Source of the DNA: Acidobacteriota bacterium
GTDB lineage: Bacteria > Acidobacteriota > Vicinamibacteria > Vicinamibacterales > Fen-181
Length of the DNA stretch: 34,159 bases
Reading direction: 5' to 3'
Assembly (NCBI GenBank): GCA_003170135.1
Contig: PMZR01000107.1
Location: 14,599 to 48,757, forward strand
A model generated the notes under the pieces. That model did not search any database. It saw only the letters and a list, made by a program, of their open reading frames with translations, and had not been told where the DNA came from. The translations under genes were made by a program, and so were the position numbers. Below are positions 16,629-28,208 of this stretch, one piece after another (the stretch's first letter is position 1; every line of letters starts with the position of its first letter).

Positions 16629-16787
16629 CGGGCGCGATCAGAGCAACAGCGAAGCCACTGGCGCAAAGCTGCACCAGCCCGGCGCCGGCGCCACCGCCGG
16701 GGCACCGGATCCGAGGTCGCCGCTCGCGCGGCACACCCCCAGCGCGTCGCAGCAGTGTCACGCATGCGCTGGATGTCGCGGCGGGTC

Positions 16788-16836
16788 CCGGTTTGCTCGA
16801 AGCAAAGCCGGGGACGGGCGATCACGAGGATCGCCC
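16788..16836 (-). terminator. Tandem hairpins after the cold-shock gene
   Basis: Reading the minus strand after the csp stop, GGGCGATC-CTCGT-GATCGCCC (16816-16836) is a perfect 8-bp stem, followed by a 10-bp stem CCGGCTTTGCT-TCG-AGCAAACCGG with one bulge (16788-16811). No T-run follows. They probably end or stabilise the csp transcript. The rest of the gap to 16628 holds no gene. Confidence 0.45.
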
Positions 16837-16861
16837 GCCTCGTGCTCGACGATCTGGCGGC

Positions 16862-17068
16862 TTAGGCCACCCGGACGTTCTCGGCCCTCGGACCCTTGGG
16901 CCCCTGACCGCGCTCGAACGTCACGGCCTGTCCCTCGCGCAGCTGGTCGAACGGCACGCTCGTGCACGCCGACTGGTGGAAGAAGTACTCGTTACCGTCG
17001 CCCGCTGCGATGAAGCCAAAGCCTTTTTCGCTCACGAGCCGCTTGATCGTGCCATTCATCGTCGGCAT
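16862..17068 (-). CDS. Cold-shock family single-strand nucleic-acid-binding protein
   Basis: The 68-residue protein is a single cold-shock domain: it begins MPTMNGTIKRLVSEKGFGFI with the RNP1 motif KGFGFI, followed by RNP2-like YFFHQSA, and ends with GPKGPRAENVRV, as in CspA homologues. It binds single-stranded RNA or DNA and acts as an RNA chaperone. The start at 17068 is about 10 bases from AGGAG; an internal ATG at 17059 matches the more usual MNGTIK start but is 19 bases from it. A long untranslated leader is likely, as in many csp genes. Whether expression responds to cold cannot be told. Confidence 0.95.
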   Translation of the reverse strand: MPTMNGTIKRLVSEKGFGFIAAGDGNEYFFHQSACTSVPFDQLREGQAVTFERGQGPKGPRAENVRVA

Positions 17069-17200
17069 CTGTTCTCGTCTCCTGGTGTTTCTTCGTAGTG
17101 AATTGCGCGGCGTCGTAGGCGGGGATCGTGTAGATCGCCTCTTCCGTGACGGCACGTCCCGGCGTTGTGCGGGAACAAATAGTGTACCCCGTAATGGCGG
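17069..17200 (-). promoter_or_regulatory. Leader of the cold-shock gene with a possible -10 element
   Basis: A TACACT hexamer (minus strand, 17181-17186) preceded by GGGG could serve as a -10 box, giving a leader of about 105 bases. No clear -35 box was found. No protein is supported in this stretch. Long leaders that fold differently with temperature are known for cspA genes; here this is only inferred. Confidence 0.3.
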
Positions 17201-17262
17201 GTCGCGGGAGCACAAAATTTTAAGGTGTCGAAGGAAGGGCCGGGGGCAGCCTCAGCCGGCGT

Positions 17263-19493
<2,231 letters not shown>

Positions 19494-19497
<4 letters not shown>

Positions 19498-19916
19498 GTC
19501 AGGTCAATTCGACCGGATGCGGCCGACCGGTGCTGACACCGGGTGCAATCGTGGGGGCAGGTGCCGACCAGCAGGTGGAGCGTCTCGGCCAGGGCACCAA
19601 GATCGCACGGCTTCGACACGAGACGACAACAGCCAAGGTCGGCAGCCACGACGGACGGCGCGATGGGCTGGCCCGTCACGGCGACGATCGGAATGGGGGG
19701 CGTTCGATCGGCACGCATGCGCCGGATGAACTCGAGACCGTCGATGCCCGGCATGGCCAGGTCCGTGGCAATCGCGTCCATGCCCCGCGCGAGTCGCAGG
19801 GCATCCACGGCGTTGGCCGCCGAGATGACGTCGAAACCCGCCAGCGAGAGGCACGTCTCAAACAGCCGGAGCGTGTCGGGATGGTCGTCTACGACGAGCA
19901 ACCGTGGATGGGTCAT
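19494..19916 (-). CDS. Single-domain response regulator with Cys-rich tail
   Basis: The 140-residue protein is one receiver domain: acidic pair D10/D11 (LLVVDDHPD), phospho-acceptor D52 in [13 protein letters not shown]81 and K102 (SKP). There is no output domain, so it acts as a phosphate carrier or by protein contact, like CheY. It ends in an extra tail with C120, C124, C127 and H129 ([10 protein letters not shown]), a possible metal-binding knuckle that is unusual for this class. The ATG at 19916 is preceded by GGAG four bases away. Its stop overlaps a GTG of the MEDS kinase gene, so the two are translationally coupled and probably partners. Confidence 0.88.
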
Positions 19917-20234
19917 GCCACTCCGCACAAACAAAGCAAACGACCGGAGGAGGCGCAAGATGACCCGATCGATTCTCAACACTCCGGTCAGCCGCGAGGA
20001 GGTGGGGGCAGAGCTCCAGCTCTGCTGCAGCAATTGCCTTGCCACTTATCACTGGCTCGTTTTCCTGAGCTTAGGCCTGTTCGGGCGGCCCGGGCCGTAC
20101 GGTTCCGCTGCACGGTCCGCGGGAAACGGCCGAATTTGGCGCGGTTGCGCGCCGGCATCGCGGTTGCTCCTGGCTCCACCGAAACCCCGCGTCGAATGCT
20201 GCTTCGTAACCCCGTCCGCAAGGAGGAATGTCCC
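19917..20234. other. Spacer between divergent receiver and sodA genes, with a possible small ORF
   Basis: No known RNA or protein is recognised. An ATG at 19960 has an excellent ribosome binding site (GGAGGAGG, 6 bases upstream) and opens a frame beginning [18 protein letters not shown], with a cysteine pair (CCSNC) and a hydrophobic run ([11 protein letters not shown]). It then becomes compositionally random and runs out of frame into sodA until 20346, so a real product is doubtful. The palindrome GCAGAGCTCCAGCTCTGC at 20008-20025 is a possible hairpin or operator. A sodA promoter must lie here but none stands out. Confidence 0.35.
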
Positions 20235-20861
<627 letters not shown>

Positions 20862-20866
20862 TCGGA

Positions 20867-20915
20867 AGGCTCCGGGCTCCGGGCTCCGGCCGCGCTTCGA
20901 CCTCCGGGCTCAGGC
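20867..20915. repeat. Heptamer array, GGGCTCC x3 with diverged tail
   Basis: AGGCTCC, GGGCTCC, GGGCTCC, GGCCGCG, CTTCGAC, CTCCGGG, CTCAGGC in 7-bp register fill the short space between the convergent ends of sodA and the GAF-PAS kinase. The CTCCGGG unit is complementary to part of the GGGCTCC units. Confidence 0.7.
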
Positions 20916-20917
20916 CG

Positions 20918-23005
20918 TCATCTGGTCCTGGCGACGTCGGCGAGGAGGCGCTGCAATTCCCGGGGATCGGTCGGCTTCGTCAGGTGATCGTCGAAGCCCG
21001 CGTCCTTGGTGCGCCTCCGATCCTCGGCCTGGCCCCAGCCGGTCAACGCCACCAGCCGCGTCGCCGCCATCTCCGGGTGGCGGCGCAATTCGCGCGCGAC
21101 ATCCTCGCCGCTGATGACGGGCAGCCCCAGGTCGAGCAGCACGACATCCGGTCGATACGCAAGAGCCACCGCGATTGCACTGCGGCCGTCCAGTGTCTTG
21201 CGCACGTCGTGTCCAAACCCCTCGACGACCAGGCCCAGCATCTCGACGAGGTCGGCGCTGTCGTCCACGATCAGCACTTTCAGACGAGCCGCGCTCCGGG
21301 CGGCCGGCGGCTCGACGTCGGTGACGGCGCTCGTCGCGTCCCGCTGCGTGATTGGAAGGCGGACGATGAATGCCGAGCCCTGCCCGGCACCCGGGCTGTG
21401 CGCTTCGATGGAGCCGCCGTGCATCTCCGCCAGGCGTTTCGCGAGGGCCAGGCCGACTCCCAGCCCACCTTCGTTGATCTCCGATCCGTGTGCCTGCATG
21501 AACAGGTCGAAGATGCCCGCCAGCGCGTCGGGGCTGATCCCGATGCCGTTGTCGCACACCGTGATGACGGCACGATCGCCCTCGCGGCCGGCTTGGACGC
21601 TGATTCGTCCGCCGCGCGGCGTGTACCTGGCTGCGTTGTTCAGCAGGTTCGTGACGACCTGGGACAGCCTGGCGGCGTCGGCGTACAGCCAGATCGGATC
21701 GGCGGGGACCGTGACCGTCATCTCGTGGCGGGCGGCGACCATCAGCGGCGAGGCCGCCTCGGTCGCGGCGTTCACGACGGCATCCACCGTCACCGGCGCA
21801 CGACGCAGGCTGATCTTGTCGCGCGTGATGCGCGAGATATCGAGAAGGTCGTCGACCAGCCGTGTCAGGTGAGCGACCTGCCGGTCGATGACCGCCATCG
21901 CCCGCCGCCCCGGCTCGGCGAGGGCTTCCCGCTGCACGAGCGGGAGCGCGTACCGGATCGGTGCCAGCGGGTTGCGCAGCTCGTGGGACAGCACAGCGAG
22001 GAATTCGGTCTTCCGGCGGTCGGCGTCGGCCAGGCGGGCGTTCGCGTCCCGCAGCGCTTCCTCGCTCCGCTTCCGCTCCGTGATGTCGCGGATGGCCGAT
22101 TGGGTGTGCGTGGTCCGGCCGTCGTGGTCGACGATCGGGACGACATCGACTTCGAGCCACATGCGGCTGCCGTCGCGGCGCACGCCTTCGTACTCGTACC
22201 GCGTCGGCTCCGGGTGCCCCGCGATGCGCCGATCGTGGCGGCTGCGAAGCTGCTGCTGGTACCCGGGCGCGACGTAGTCTTCGAGCCTGAGGTCGGCCAC
22301 GTCCTCGCGCCGGAATCCGAACAGCTCCAGGAACCGGTCGTTCGCGTAGATGACTCGCCCGGCTTCATCGTCGACGATGACGGCGTCGTGGATGTGTTCG
22401 ACGACACGTCGAAAGCGCTCCTCGCTCGCGCGCAGGGCGTCCTCGGCGCGCCGGCGCTCGGTGAGCTCGCGGTTCAGCTCGTCGAGCGTGCGGGCCCGCT
22501 CCAGCGCAATTGCGACGTCGGTCGAGACGACGCGCATGACCTGGATCTCGTCATCGGTAAACGTGTCGCGCGTGCGCGTGCCAAACCCCAGCGTGCCGAC
22601 CAGGCCGTTGCGTCCGAGGAGCGGATGACAGGCATACGCCCGCACGCCGATCGAGCGCACGAACACCACGACGGGATCGCCGCACTCCTGCACGTGCTCC
22701 GCCACGATCGGTTCGCGACGCGCGGCCACCGTGCCGCACACGCCCTGGTGAAAATCGAGGCGCGCGAGCGAGGCCGCGGCATCGTCGCCGATGCCCGCAC
22801 ACGCGTTCAGCCGCAGAGCCGCCCCGTCGTCGCTGACGACGAAATTGAGAAAGACGTCGAGATCGAGGTGCGCGGCCAGCCGCTCGAACACCTCGACGGC
22901 GCCCTCCTCGGGTCTGTCGTGCGTCAGCAGACGGGTGGCGATCTCGGCCAAAAGGGTGAGGCGATCGACACGCGGTTCACCGAGCAGCGACGCCGGGTTC
23001 GCCAT
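20918..23005 (-). CDS. Hybrid histidine kinase with GAF, PAS and receiver domains
   Basis: The 695-residue soluble protein contains a GAF domain (about 15-170), a PAS/PAC domain (about 195-312, ending IRDITERKRSEEALRD), a HisKA domain with H341 in LSHELRNPLAPI, an ATPase domain (N-box NLLNNAARYTP, CDNGIGI, GLGVGLALAKRL) and a C-terminal receiver with D581/D582, acceptor D625 (VVLLDLGLP) and a LTKP lysine. It would integrate a small-molecule or redox signal and relay phosphate to its own receiver or an unlinked partner. Sensor ligands cannot be assigned, although C108 and C126 in the GAF part could be redox-active. It is convergent with sodA and does not appear to share an operon with any neighbour. 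Confidence 0.92.
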   Translation of the reverse strand: MANPASLLGEPRVDRLTLLAEIATRLLTHDRPEEGAVEVFERLAAHLDLDVFLNFVVSDDGAALRLNACAGIGDDAAASLARLDFHQGVCGTVAARREPIVAEHVQECGDPVVVFVRSIGVRAYACHPLLGRNGLVGTLGFGTRTRDTFTDDEIQVMRVVSTDVAIALERARTLDELNRELTERRRAEDALRASEERFRRVVEHIHDAVIVDDEAGRVIYANDRFLELFGFRREDVADLRLEDYVAPGYQQQLRSRHDRRIAGHPEPTRYEYEGVRRDGSRMWLEVDVVPIVDHDGRTTHTQSAIRDITERKRSEEALRDANARLADADRRKTEFLAVLSHELRNPLAPIRYALPLVQREALAEPGRRAMAVIDRQVAHLTRLVDDLLDISRITRDKISLRRAPVTVDAVVNAATEAASPLMVAARHEMTVTVPADPIWLYADAARLSQVVTNLLNNAARYTPRGGRISVQAGREGDRAVITVCDNGIGISPDALAGIFDLFMQAHGSEINEGGLGVGLALAKRLAEMHGGSIEAHSPGAGQGSAFIVRLPITQRDATSAVTDVEPPAARSAARLKVLIVDDSADLVEMLGLVVEGFGHDVRKTLDGRSAIAVALAYRPDVVLLDLGLPVISGEDVARELRRHPEMAATRLVALTGWGQAEDRRRTKDAGFDDHLTKPTDPRELQRLLADVARTR

Positions 23006-23125
23006 GGTCTCAAGACCGGGACTCTGTCGTGGACGGGTTGAATGCGGGATGTGCTAGACAGTATGCCGAGGATCCGGGCTTGTCAAACTGAGCCGCAGCC
23101 AGCTGAACCGAGGGCGGCGGCGCAG

Positions 23126-23158
23126 TGAATCGGAGTGGGCGACGCCCACTCCGATTCA
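23126..23158 (-). terminator. Perfect 15-bp hairpin between two minus-strand genes
   Basis: TGAATCGGAGTGGGC and its exact complement are separated by only three bases. It begins 10 bases after the stop codon of the secreted nuclease-like gene (23169) on the minus strand, as expected of a terminator. It lacks a T-run, so it may act by stabilising the transcript end or through another mechanism. Confidence 0.65.
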
Positions 23159-23168
23159 TGCCAGCTCG

Positions 23169-25121
23169 TCACGGCTGAAAGACGAACGTCGCGCCGAGCG
23201 GGTAGTGATCCGACAGCGAGGGACTCGTCACCACTGCCGTCGATGTCGCCTTCGCCTTCCCGCTGAGATCGGCAAACCAGTAATCGATCTTCATCGACAC
23301 CGATGGCACCGGGTAGGTGAACCCTGTTCCGGATCCGGCGGCCGCCCAGGTGTCCGAGAACGCCGAGGTCACGCCGATCGTCTTGTCGCAGATCTCGCTC
23401 CCCGACGGCACCTGGTTGAAGTCGCCCGACACGATCGCGGGATTCGGGAAGTGCGACACCCACGTCTTGAGCATCGAGACGGAGTTGAGACGCGCCTGCA
23501 CGACGTCCGTGCAGCCTCCGGTCTGGAGGTGCGTGCCGAACACCTGGACGACGACGCCGTTGACGTTGATCGCCGCGTGCACGGCGGCGCGGGCGGAATG
23601 CCAGCAGTCGGCGAACGGCCACAGGTTCGTGTCGTGGCTGACGATTGGATAGGTGGTCAGGATCATCACGCCTTCGTCGTTCACCGACGTGCACGAACTC
23701 CCGTTCCAGCTGTTCAACGCGCAATGGCCCTGGAACACGCCGCTCCAGGTGGCGCCGGTCTTCGCCTGCAGTTCCGAGACATAAGAGGAGTACAGCGATT
23801 TGCTGGCCTCCTCCAACACCAGGATGCGCGGGAGCGGGCTGAGCGTGGCGATGAAGTCCATCTGCCGGCGCGCGCAGGCGTCCGACTGATTCCCGATGTT
23901 CAGGTTCCACTCGAGCACCGGGACCCCGCTGCCTGACGCTGGTGGCGGTGCTGGTGCCGGGGCCGATGCGGCTCCGGCGGTGAAGGTCATCGAATCGAAG
24001 TTGCCAACGGCGCTCGCCCCGGCCGTGTCCATCACCAGGCGCGCGACCTGCCGGCCGGCCGCGAGCGTCACCGTCTGGCTCGTCGCCTGCCAGTTCTGCC
24101 ATCCGCCGGTATTGGGCACCGACATTGTCCCCGTGACGTTCTTCCCGTTCATCTCGAGATGGAATGTCCCGCCCGCGCCGAGCGACGCCACGCGGAACTG
24201 CACGGTATAGACGCCCGCGATTGCCACGTTGACCGTGTAGTTCAACCACTCGCCGGCAGACACCCAGCCGGCGTCGTAGCCCCCGCCGGACGCCGGTTGG
24301 AGATCGACGTCGGTCGTGCGGTACGCGCCGCCGGAATTGCCAGGCGTCGTGTCGTGGTAGGCCACCGCTTCGCCGCCGTTGTCGAAGTCCTCCGCCTGGA
24401 TCGTCCCAGGGATGGCGGACGGCGAGCCGGTGTACGGTGCAGACGAGGGTGTGGACGAGGACGGCGCAGACAGCGCCGCGGCAGTCGTGGTCTTGGGCAC
24501 GATCGTCGTGTCGCCCATCAGCTGTCCCGGCGCCGCACAGAAATAGGTGGCCGGGCTCAGCACGATTTGATCGATCTGGACGCCGTCTTCACGCGTCTGC
24601 ACGCGAATGGTGTGCGAGCCGGTGACGGGGAACTGCACGATGGCCGACTGCCCGGCCCACCACGCATTGTCCTGCCATCCCCACAAACTGACGCCGCACC
24701 CGGAGCAGTTCTCGAGGTTCACGTCCAGGCCCGACGTCGTCCCGATCCGATAGACGGCCGCGTTCTGCCCGTCGACGGCGTCGCCGAACTGCACCCACAC
24801 GGAGTCGTTCCATTTCGAATCGCCCACCGCGCGCATGCGCAGCCACACGTGATACGGCGTGTTGGCGGCGGCCGTGAACGTGGCTTCGAAATAATCGTTG
24901 GGAGCGGCAACCGGCGCCGTCGTCGTGGACCAGCCGTAGTCGGCGCTCGACATTGCCTGCCCGCCCGGGCTGCCGGCGCTCGTCGCGCGCACCCAGTTGC
25001 CGTGCATCGCCGTGACGTCCGACGCGTAGAGAACGATGTCGGGCTGGGCCGCCGGCAGGACCGGTGAGAGGAGAAGGACGGCCGTTGCCGCAAGGAGCAC
25101 GCAGAACGGGAGTCGTCGCAT
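23169..25121 (-). CDS. Secreted CBM6 and endonuclease/exonuclease/phosphatase domain protein
   Basis: The 650-residue protein has a signal peptide (about 1-25), a first beta-sandwich domain (about 27-192), a threonine/serine-rich linker, a CBM6-like carbohydrate-binding module (about 238-382, starting IPGTIQAEDFDNGGEAVAYHD and including GGYDAGWVSAGEWLNYTV), a proline linker, and a C-terminal EEP (DNase I-like) domain. The EEP active-site residues are all visible: N406/N408 (EWNLNIGN), E437 (LVLEEAS), H531 (GTHLQ), D567 and N569 (SGDFNQ), D613, and D638/H639 (SDHYP). It is probably an exported nuclease or phosphodiesterase anchored to polysaccharide. Eight or more cysteines suggest disulfides. 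GGAGG precedes the ATG at 25121. The substrate is unknown. Confidence 0.82.
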   Translation of the reverse strand: MRRLPFCVLLAATAVLLLSPVLPAAQPDIVLYASDVTAMHGNWVRATSAGSPGGQAMSSADYGWSTTTAPVAAPNDYFEATFTAAANTPYHVWLRMRAVGDSKWNDSVWVQFGDAVDGQNAAVYRIGTTSGLDVNLENCSGCGVSLWGWQDNAWWAGQSAIVQFPVTGSHTIRVQTREDGVQIDQIVLSPATYFCAAPGQLMGDTTIVPKTTTAAALSAPSSSTPSSAPYTGSPSAIPGTIQAEDFDNGGEAVAYHDTTPGNSGGAYRTTDVDLQPASGGGYDAGWVSAGEWLNYTVNVAIAGVYTVQFRVASLGAGGTFHLEMNGKNVTGTMSVPNTGGWQNWQATSQTVTLAAGRQVARLVMDTAGASAVGNFDSMTFTAGAASAPAPAPPPASGSGVPVLEWNLNIGNQSDACARRQMDFIATLSPLPRILVLEEASKSLYSSYVSELQAKTGATWSGVFQGHCALNSWNGSSCTSVNDEGVMILTTYPIVSHDTNLWPFADCWHSARAAVHAAINVNGVVVQVFGTHLQTGGCTDVVQARLNSVSMLKTWVSHFPNPAIVSGDFNQVPSGSEICDKTIGVTSAFSDTWAAAGSGTGFTYPVPSVSMKIDYWFADLSGKAKATSTAVVTSPSLSDHYPLGATFVFQP

Positions 25122-25468
25122 GGGCCCTCCACGAGCGCGGTTGCGCTTACTTGGTGCAAAGAGCTCGTTTGGGGGCGTTCGACGAGCGACCGACGGATGT
25201 TTTGGGGAACTCGCCGCGGGTGATTGGTGCGGCCGGGCGGGTGCAGCGCAATCGGTCGGCCATGTCCGGCAAACTACTACAAAGAGACAAGTTAGCGGTG
25301 TGTGACGCGGCCTGACCGACGCTGCTGTTGGGCTTTGCTACTCATCTGTTTGGCACTTTTTACACGGCCGACGGGGGCGGCAGTGCAAGAACTGCAGAAT
25401 CCAGCGCCGAGTCGGGTCGAAGCGCGCGCCGAGTAGTTTGCTGCTGTTCAGTTGCGTTGGAATACAGT

Positions 25469-25508
25469 CGAGGCTTGCGGGCTGCGGCTTCCGGGTTCGA
25501 GGCTCCGG
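25469..25508. repeat. Weak heptamer array
   Basis: Units GAGGCTT, GCGGGCT, GCGGCTT, CCGGGTT, CGAGGCT, CCGGTAG keep a 7-bp register with a shared central GG-CT pattern. They are diverged, so this is the least certain array. Confidence 0.45.
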
Positions 25509-25530
25509 TAGTGTCGGCATTTGTGGCGCA

Positions 25531-25542
25531 GGACTTCAGTCC
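25531..25542. repeat. Palindrome GGACTTCAGTCC, possible dispersed repeat
   Basis: The palindrome (5-bp arms, 2-base centre) sits in a longer conserved-looking context, 25520-25547. It may be a member of a dispersed extragenic palindromic family; only one copy is present in this window. Confidence 0.35.
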
Positions 25543-25748
25543 GGCGACGCACTCGGCCGTTCGCTCGTGAACGATGGCGTTCCGCAGCCGGACAGCGGCC
25601 CGGGAGACAAACACCGCGAGCCGAGGGTTTGCCGCGCTTTCTGCGCGGTACGCTGCTTGCCCTCGGGCCTCCACGTTCCGCTGTGCCCCAGCACCGCTCG
25701 GTTCGAGCGGCGCTTGCGGCCACGTTCGACGAACTTGGGGAGCGACCA

Positions 25749-28142
25749 ATGATTGAGACCGTGCTGCAGGACGTCCGGCTTGCGCTGCGAACGCTCGCGA
25801 AGGCGCCGGCGTTCACGATGGCCGTCGTGGCGACGATCGCGCTCGGCGTGGGAGCGACCACCTCGATCTTCACCGTGGTGGACGCCATCCTGCTGCGCCC
25901 CCTGCCGTTCCCCGATTCCGAGCGGGCCGTGGTCCTGTGCGAGACGAATTCCGCCATCGGCAACTGGTGCGGCGCCTCGCCCAGCAACGTTGCCGACTGG
26001 ACGCGCGCGAGCCGGACGCTCGAGAGCGCGGGCGTCGCGCGCACCGAGCCGCTCATCGCCAGGACGGGCAGCGAGACCTACGGGGTCGTCGGCGGCATCG
26101 CGTCTCCCGGCTTCTTCCGGGTGCTCCGGCTCCGGCCGATGCTTGGACAGGTGATCGACGATCGCGACATGGACCGCGGCGCCAATCACGTCGTGGTGGT
26201 GAGCTACCTCTTCTGGCGCGAGCGTCTGGGCGCCGATCCCCTGGTCATCGGCCGGCACCTGGCGCTCGACGAGCAGCCGTTCACGATCGTCGGCGTCCTG
26301 CCCGCCAACGCGTACCTCCCTGGCGACGAGCTATCGCGCGTACAGGTCTGGAAGCCGCTGACCGCCAGCATCGACAACGTGGAGGACCGGAGCTGGCGCG
26401 GCTTCACGGCGATCGGCCGCCTGGCGCCGGGCGCGTCGCGAGAGTCGTTGCAGGCGGAGCTGGAGACGATTCGCGCGCAACTCGCCAGCGCCTACCCCGA
26501 GGCGAACAGGAACTGGGGGCTGCGTGTCGGCGGGCTCCGCAAGGAACTGGTCGGCGACGTCAGCCGGATGCTCTGGATCTTCCTGGGCGCGGTCGGCTTC
26601 GTGCTGCTCATCGCGTGTGCGAATGTCGCGAACCTGCTGCTGGTCCGCGCGAGCGGGCGCTCGGCCGAGTTCGCGCTGCGGGCGTCGCTCGGCGCGCCCC
26701 GCCGCCGCGTGGTGCAGCAACTCGTCACCGAGAGCCTGGTGATGTCGCTGGCCGGCGGCGCCCTCGGGCTGCTGCTGGCGGTCTGGACCACGGGCGCCTT
26801 CATCGCGCTGGCGCCGGGCAGCATCCCGCGGCTCGCCGAGGTCACGATCGACGAGCGCGTGGTCGCCTTCGCATTCCTGCTGTCGGTCCTCACGGCGCTG
26901 TTCTTCGGCTCGGTGCCGGCGCGCCAGGCGTCGAAGGCCGATCTGAACGTCGTGTTGAAGGGCCTGCGCACGACCGGCGGCGGCGGCACCAGGCTGCGCT
27001 CTGCCCTGGTCGTCGTCGAACTCGCGCTCGCCCTGGTGCTGCTGGTCGGCGCCGGGCTCCTCACGCGCAGCTTCAGCCGGTTGCTGGCGTGGGACCCGGG
27101 CTTCGACCGCACGGGCCTCGTCGTCTCGTGGATGCTCCCGCCGCAGGGCGCCGGCAGCGCCGTCCCGGTGATGGAGCAGGTCAGGGACGCCGTGGCGGCG
27201 CTCCCGGGTGTCCGCAACGCGGCGCTCGTGTCGGCGGTGCCGCTTTTCGGCGGGGTGGAAACGGGCGGACTGTCGATCGAGGGCCGGCCGCCGTTTGCGC
27301 CTCGGGAGATGCCGACCATCGAGTGGTTCGACTGCGGGCCGCACTACTTCGGTACCCTGGGCGTCCGGGTGCTGCGCGGCCGGCTGCTCAGTCCGGCAGA
27401 CACCGCGGCGAGCCCACACGTGGCCGTCGTCAACGAGACGCTGGCGCGCCGGTTCTTCGGCGGCCAGAACCCGATCGGTCAGCGCGTCACGGTTCAGAAT
27501 CACCCGAGCGAGATCGTCGGCGTCGTGTCGGACATCAGGCCGCTCAGGCCGGACGTGCCGCCCGCGCCGCAGATCTACTGGCCCATCGAACAGTACCCGC
27601 GCGGCGCGGCGTACCTGGTCCTGCGGACGACGCCGGGCATCGGTGGCATCGAGAAGTCGGTGCAGGCGCGCGCGGCGTCGGTCACGGCCGGGATCCAACT
27701 GACGCCGTTCCTGACCCTCGACGATCGGCTGGCGAAGAACCTGGTGAGCCCGCGCTTCAACATGCTGCTCGTGCTGTCGTTCGCCATCGTCGCGATGCTG
27801 CTGGCGGCGGTGGGCGTGTACGGCGTTATCGCGTACAGCGTGGCCAGCCGGACGCGTGAGATCGGCGTGCGCATCGCGCTCGGCGCGACGCCCCGGCGCC
27901 TGGTCGCCTCGATCGTCGGACGAGGGATGACGCTGTCGGCCATGGGGATTGGTGTGGGCTGCGCGGGAGCGCTGGGCCTGGGACGGCTGCTCGCGAGCCT
28001 GCTCTATGGCCTGCCGGCGAACGATCCGCTGGCGCTTTCCGGCGCCATCGCCCTGTTCGCGCTGGTGGCGCTCGGCGCGTGCTGGTTGCCCGCCCGCCGC
28101 GCCAGCCGCGTGGATCCGATCGCGGCGCTGCGCGCGGAATAG
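25749..28142 (+). CDS. ADOP family MacB-like ABC permease
   Basis: The 797-residue protein is a double-length FtsX/MacB permease of the acidobacterial duplicated orphan permease (ADOP) type: an N-terminal helix (FTMAVVATIALGVGATTSIFTV), a periplasmic MacB-PCD domain, an FtsX core of three helices around 200-380 (LLIACANVANLLLVRASGR), a second helix, a second periplasmic domain and a second FtsX core (VGVYGVIAYSVASRTREIGVRIALGA). It ends ARRASRVDPIAALRAE, as is typical. No ATPase gene is adjacent, as expected for this orphan class. GGAG lies 6-7 bases before the ATG at 25749; the longer open frame upstream has no homology. Members are often next to padR; here none is close. The substrate is unknown. 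Confidence 0.93.
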   Translation: MIETVLQDVRLALRTLAKAPAFTMAVVATIALGVGATTSIFTVVDAILLRPLPFPDSERAVVLCETNSAIGNWCGASPSNVADWTRASRTLESAGVARTEPLIARTGSETYGVVGGIASPGFFRVLRLRPMLGQVIDDRDMDRGANHVVVVSYLFWRERLGADPLVIGRHLALDEQPFTIVGVLPANAYLPGDELSRVQVWKPLTASIDNVEDRSWRGFTAIGRLAPGASRESLQAELETIRAQLASAYPEANRNWGLRVGGLRKELVGDVSRMLWIFLGAVGFVLLIACANVANLLLVRASGRSAEFALRASLGAPRRRVVQQLVTESLVMSLAGGALGLLLAVWTTGAFIALAPGSIPRLAEVTIDERVVAFAFLLSVLTALFFGSVPARQASKADLNVVLKGLRTTGGGGTRLRSALVVVELALALVLLVGAGLLTRSFSRLLAWDPGFDRTGLVVSWMLPPQGAGSAVPVMEQVRDAVAALPGVRNAALVSAVPLFGGVETGGLSIEGRPPFAPREMPTIEWFDCGPHYFGTLGVRVLRGRLLSPADTAASPHVAVVNETLARRFFGGQNPIGQRVTVQNHPSEIVGVVSDIRPLRPDVPPAPQIYWPIEQYPRGAAYLVLRTTPGIGGIEKSVQARAASVTAGIQLTPFLTLDDRLAKNLVSPRFNMLLVLSFAIVAMLLAAVGVYGVIAYSVASRTREIGVRIALGATPRRLVASIVGRGMTLSAMGIGVGCAGALGLGRLLASLLYGLPANDPLALSGAIALFALVALGACWLPARRASRVDPIAALRAE

Positions 28143-28208
28143 AGCGGCTGAGGCATCCGGGACTTGCCCTTGGCGTTTCTGGGCCCGGTCGCTGCGTACC
28201 ATGGGCGC

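Larger units (their letters stand above)
25122..25748. other. 627-bp spacer between divergent secreted-protein and permease genes
   Basis: No convincing gene is seen; open frames have repeat-derived compositions. It contains a weak heptamer array (25469-25508) and a palindromic motif GGACTTCAGTCC at 25531-25542 in the context TTTGTGGCGCA-palindrome-GGCG. I recall similar motifs from spurious translated proteins (SCAT/AQDFSPA) in acidobacterial genomes, but this cannot be checked here. Promoters for both flanking genes must lie here; none is clear. Confidence 0.45.

Noticed and set aside
25492..25510. Possible tRNA T-arm (GGTTCGA)
   Set aside because: The flanking bases do not pair as a 5-bp stem, and no acceptor or anticodon arm is found nearby.
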